DNA of 64,000 nucleotides from Thioglobus_C sp964448305 (lineage in GTDB: Bacteria; Pseudomonadota; Gammaproteobacteria; PS1; Pseudothioglobaceae). Position 1 is the stretch's first letter. Each line of letters starts with the position of its first letter. Where the stretch lies: contig CAYUWB010000001.1 of assembly GCA_964448305.1 (NCBI GenBank), positions 62,001 through 126,000 of the forward strand, written 5' to 3'. Below, piece by piece: positions 62,583-64,000 of this stretch. A model generated the notes under the pieces. That model had not been told where the DNA came from, searched no databases, and saw only the letters and a list, made by a program, of their open reading frames with translations. Both the position numbers and the translations under genes were made by a program.

Positions 62583-63705
62583 TGTATTAGTTGGATTGCT
62601 TGTTGGTGCAATCGGTGTTTATTTTTATTTAAACGCTAAGTTACAAGTTTTAAAAACTGACAAAATTCATCTTGAAGTGAGTCTTGATAAAGAAATTGAA
62701 TCACATAAAAAAGAGGTTGATTTGATTAACATTGCTAAAGAGCAAATGAGCAAGGATTTTAAAGCGGTAGCGAGCGACATTTTGGCTAAGGATCGTAACG
62801 ATTTAAGCGTTAAAAACTCTGAACTATTAACCCCCTTACAAGCACAGCTAAAAGAGTTTAGAGACAAAATCGAAGTAATCACCACCGAGCAAGTTAAAGA
62901 ACGAGCGACTTTATCAGCTCAAATTGAAAACCTTAAAAAGACCAGTATTGAGGCGCAAGAGACCACACAAAATCTTACCGATGCACTGACTTATGACAAC
63001 AAGCAGCAAGGCGATTGGGGTGAAATGATCCTAAGCTCTATCTTATCGAGTTCAGGCCTTCGAGAGGGGCATGAGTTTGACACGCAAAAACAACTAAAAA
63101 ATGAACAAGGAGAGGCTTTTAAGCCTGATGTGGTTTTGCATTTGCCAGAAGAAAAAGACATTATTATTGATTCAAAAGTGTCTCTCAAGGCTTATAAAGA
63201 TTACATTGCCAATCAATCGGATCAAGCCATGCTTAAAGCCCACGTAGCATCGGTTGAGGCACACATCAATGGCATTAGTATCAAAGAATATGAAAACCTA
63301 GAAGGTGTACTAACACTTGATTTTATCTTTGTCTTTATTCCGATTGAATCAGCCTTATTAGTGGCACTTGACCAAAAGCCAGATTTATTTACCACAGCAC
63401 TTAAAAAGAACATTGTTTTGGTCTCCCCGTCAACGTTAATGATGAGTCTTAAAACGGTGCATCACATTTGGCAAACAGAACGCCAAAATCAAAATTCAGA
63501 AGAAATTGCACGTCAAGCGGGTGCCATGTATGACAAGTTGTTTGGCTTTGTTACCTCGATGGACGATATTGAGAAGCATCTTGATAAAGCACAGAAGAGC
63601 TATAAAGAAGCTCGTGGTAAATTATCAGATGGCAAGGGCAACTTAATTGGTCGCGCTGAAAAATTAAAAACACTGGGCGTGCAAAGTAAAAAGGAACTTA
63701 AATAA
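62569..63705 (+). CDS. rmuC: DNA recombination protein RmuC family
   Basis: A 378-residue protein with an N-terminal membrane helix (ISVLVGLLVGAIGVYFYL), a long coiled coil (about 25-140) and the RmuC nuclease-like domain with GDWGEMILSSILSSSGLREG near 147, KPDVVLHLPEEKDIIIDSKV near 187 and the conserved C-terminal AGAMYDKLFGF. RmuC limits DNA inversions in E. coli. It is coupled to the gph/mupP-like gene and, by TAATG, to the yciK-like gene. Confidence 0.92.
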   Translation: MEIISVLVGLLVGAIGVYFYLNAKLQVLKTDKIHLEVSLDKEIESHKKEVDLINIAKEQMSKDFKAVASDILAKDRNDLSVKNSELLTPLQAQLKEFRDKIEVITTEQVKERATLSAQIENLKKTSIEAQETTQNLTDALTYDNKQQGDWGEMILSSILSSSGLREGHEFDTQKQLKNEQGEAFKPDVVLHLPEEKDIIIDSKVSLKAYKDYIANQSDQAMLKAHVASVEAHINGISIKEYENLEGVLTLDFIFVFIPIESALLVALDQKPDLFTTALKKNIVLVSPSTLMMSLKTVHHIWQTERQNQNSEEIARQAGAMYDKLFGFVTSMDDIEKHLDKAQKSYKEARGKLSDGKGNLIGRAEKLKTLGVQSKKELK

Positions 63706-64000
63706 TGAATATTTCAACCGATTATCAAATCACTGAAAACGAGCTAAAAGATAAGGTTGTTTTGGTGACAGGCGCCAACCGTGGCTTTGGGCGGGCAATG
63801 ACACTAGACTTAGCTAAAGCAGGTGCTACGGTGATTATGCTTGGGCGTGACCTAGGCTCATTAGAAACCGTTTACGATGAAGTTGTTGATGCAGGCTATC
63901 AAGAGCCCGTGCTTTATCCACTTGATTTGGAAGGAGCGACACCCGAGCATTATGAGCAGTTGCAGGCGAATTTATTAGAGTACTTTGGTCAACTTGATGG
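63705..64000 (+). CDS. YciK-like short-chain dehydrogenase, 5' part
   Basis: The first 98 codons of an SDR, cut by the window end. The N-terminal YQITENELKDKVVLVTGANR with the glycine-rich TGANRGFGRA motif and the NADP-binding GRDLGSLETVYDE region resemble YciK. Start overlaps the rmuC stop by one base (TAATG). In Pseudomonas yciK neighbours mupP; the substrate of YciK is not established. Confidence 0.82.
   Translation, partial: MNISTDYQITENELKDKVVLVTGANRGFGRAMTLDLAKAGATVIMLGRDLGSLETVYDEVVDAGYQEPVLYPLDLEGATPEHYEQLQANLLEYFGQLD

Overview
The window reads as an ordinary, gene-dense chromosome segment of an AT-rich gammaproteobacterium. Gene content and order (hflK-hflC-hisZ-purA-rnr, trxA-rho, dnaX-ybaB-recR with the 4.5S RNA just upstream, yceD-rpmF-plsX-fabH, rodA-mltB-dacA) are gammaproteobacterial. 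The small compact genes, an uptake-type [NiFe]-hydrogenase maturation block and many 1-11 bp gene overlaps would fit the marine sulfur-oxidising SUP05/Thioglobus group, including the related mussel symbionts. That placement is inference, because no rRNA lies in the window.

Layout. 0-4.8 kb: the 3' part of aceE, a HopJ-family gene, slyX, an EamA transporter and pnp. 4.9-18 kb: roxA, a YdjM-like membrane protein, nhaA, guaB, an SH3-domain protein, valS, a small cytochrome c, GIY-YIG and Rof-like genes, a methyltransferase, gloA, recR, ybaB, dnaX and the SRP RNA. 18.1-26.3 kb: an accessory block that begins with a tRNA-Val(GAC) 3' fragment and a DUF3144 gene, then hypF, a SIS-domain isomerase, hupK/hoxV, hypA, a hypB chimera, hypC, hypD and hypE, and ends in a 31-bp direct repeat. 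26.3-32.4 kb: a minus-strand cell-wall operon (Mth938 protein, rodA, mltB, dacA, D-amino-acid transaminase, amgK, murU). 32.5-43.4 kb: plus-strand housekeeping genes (Sel1 protein, gltX, glnD, trxA, rho, lptF, queF, pcnB, SDR, xseB, ispA). 43.4-50.3 kb: minus-strand fabH-plsX-rpmF-yceD and rlmB-surA-lptD. 50.5-64 kb: hflK-hflC-hisZ-purA-rnr, ilvD, a stand-alone NAGS-type GNAT, rnt, a TolC-like protein, plsC, a HAD phosphatase (gph or mupP), rmuC and the start of a YciK-like SDR.

The most unusual part is the hydrogenase maturation block. It has the genes to build the Fe(CN)2CO centre (hypF, hypE, hypC, hypD and a HupK/HoxV scaffold), but no structural hydrogenase genes are in the window. Its HypB ORF is a chimera: the nickel-binding and P-loop part of HypB joined in frame to a short piece of an NtrC/HoxA-type sigma54 activator. 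The GTP-specificity half of HypB and the DNA-binding end of the activator are both missing. With the tRNA fragment on one side and the repeat scar on the other, this suggests a rearranged, possibly decaying, hydrogenase island. A second notable signal is a 9-A run in dnaX, exactly at the end of domain III, where a slip in either direction meets a stop within about five codons; this would make a gamma subunit.

The cell-wall genes amgK and murU, plus the HAD phosphatase next to a yciK-like gene, suggest the Pseudomonas-type MurNAc recycling route (MupP-AmgK-MurU). No CRISPR array, insertion sequence, prophage or rRNA was seen, and there is no gene-free stretch longer than about 300 bases.
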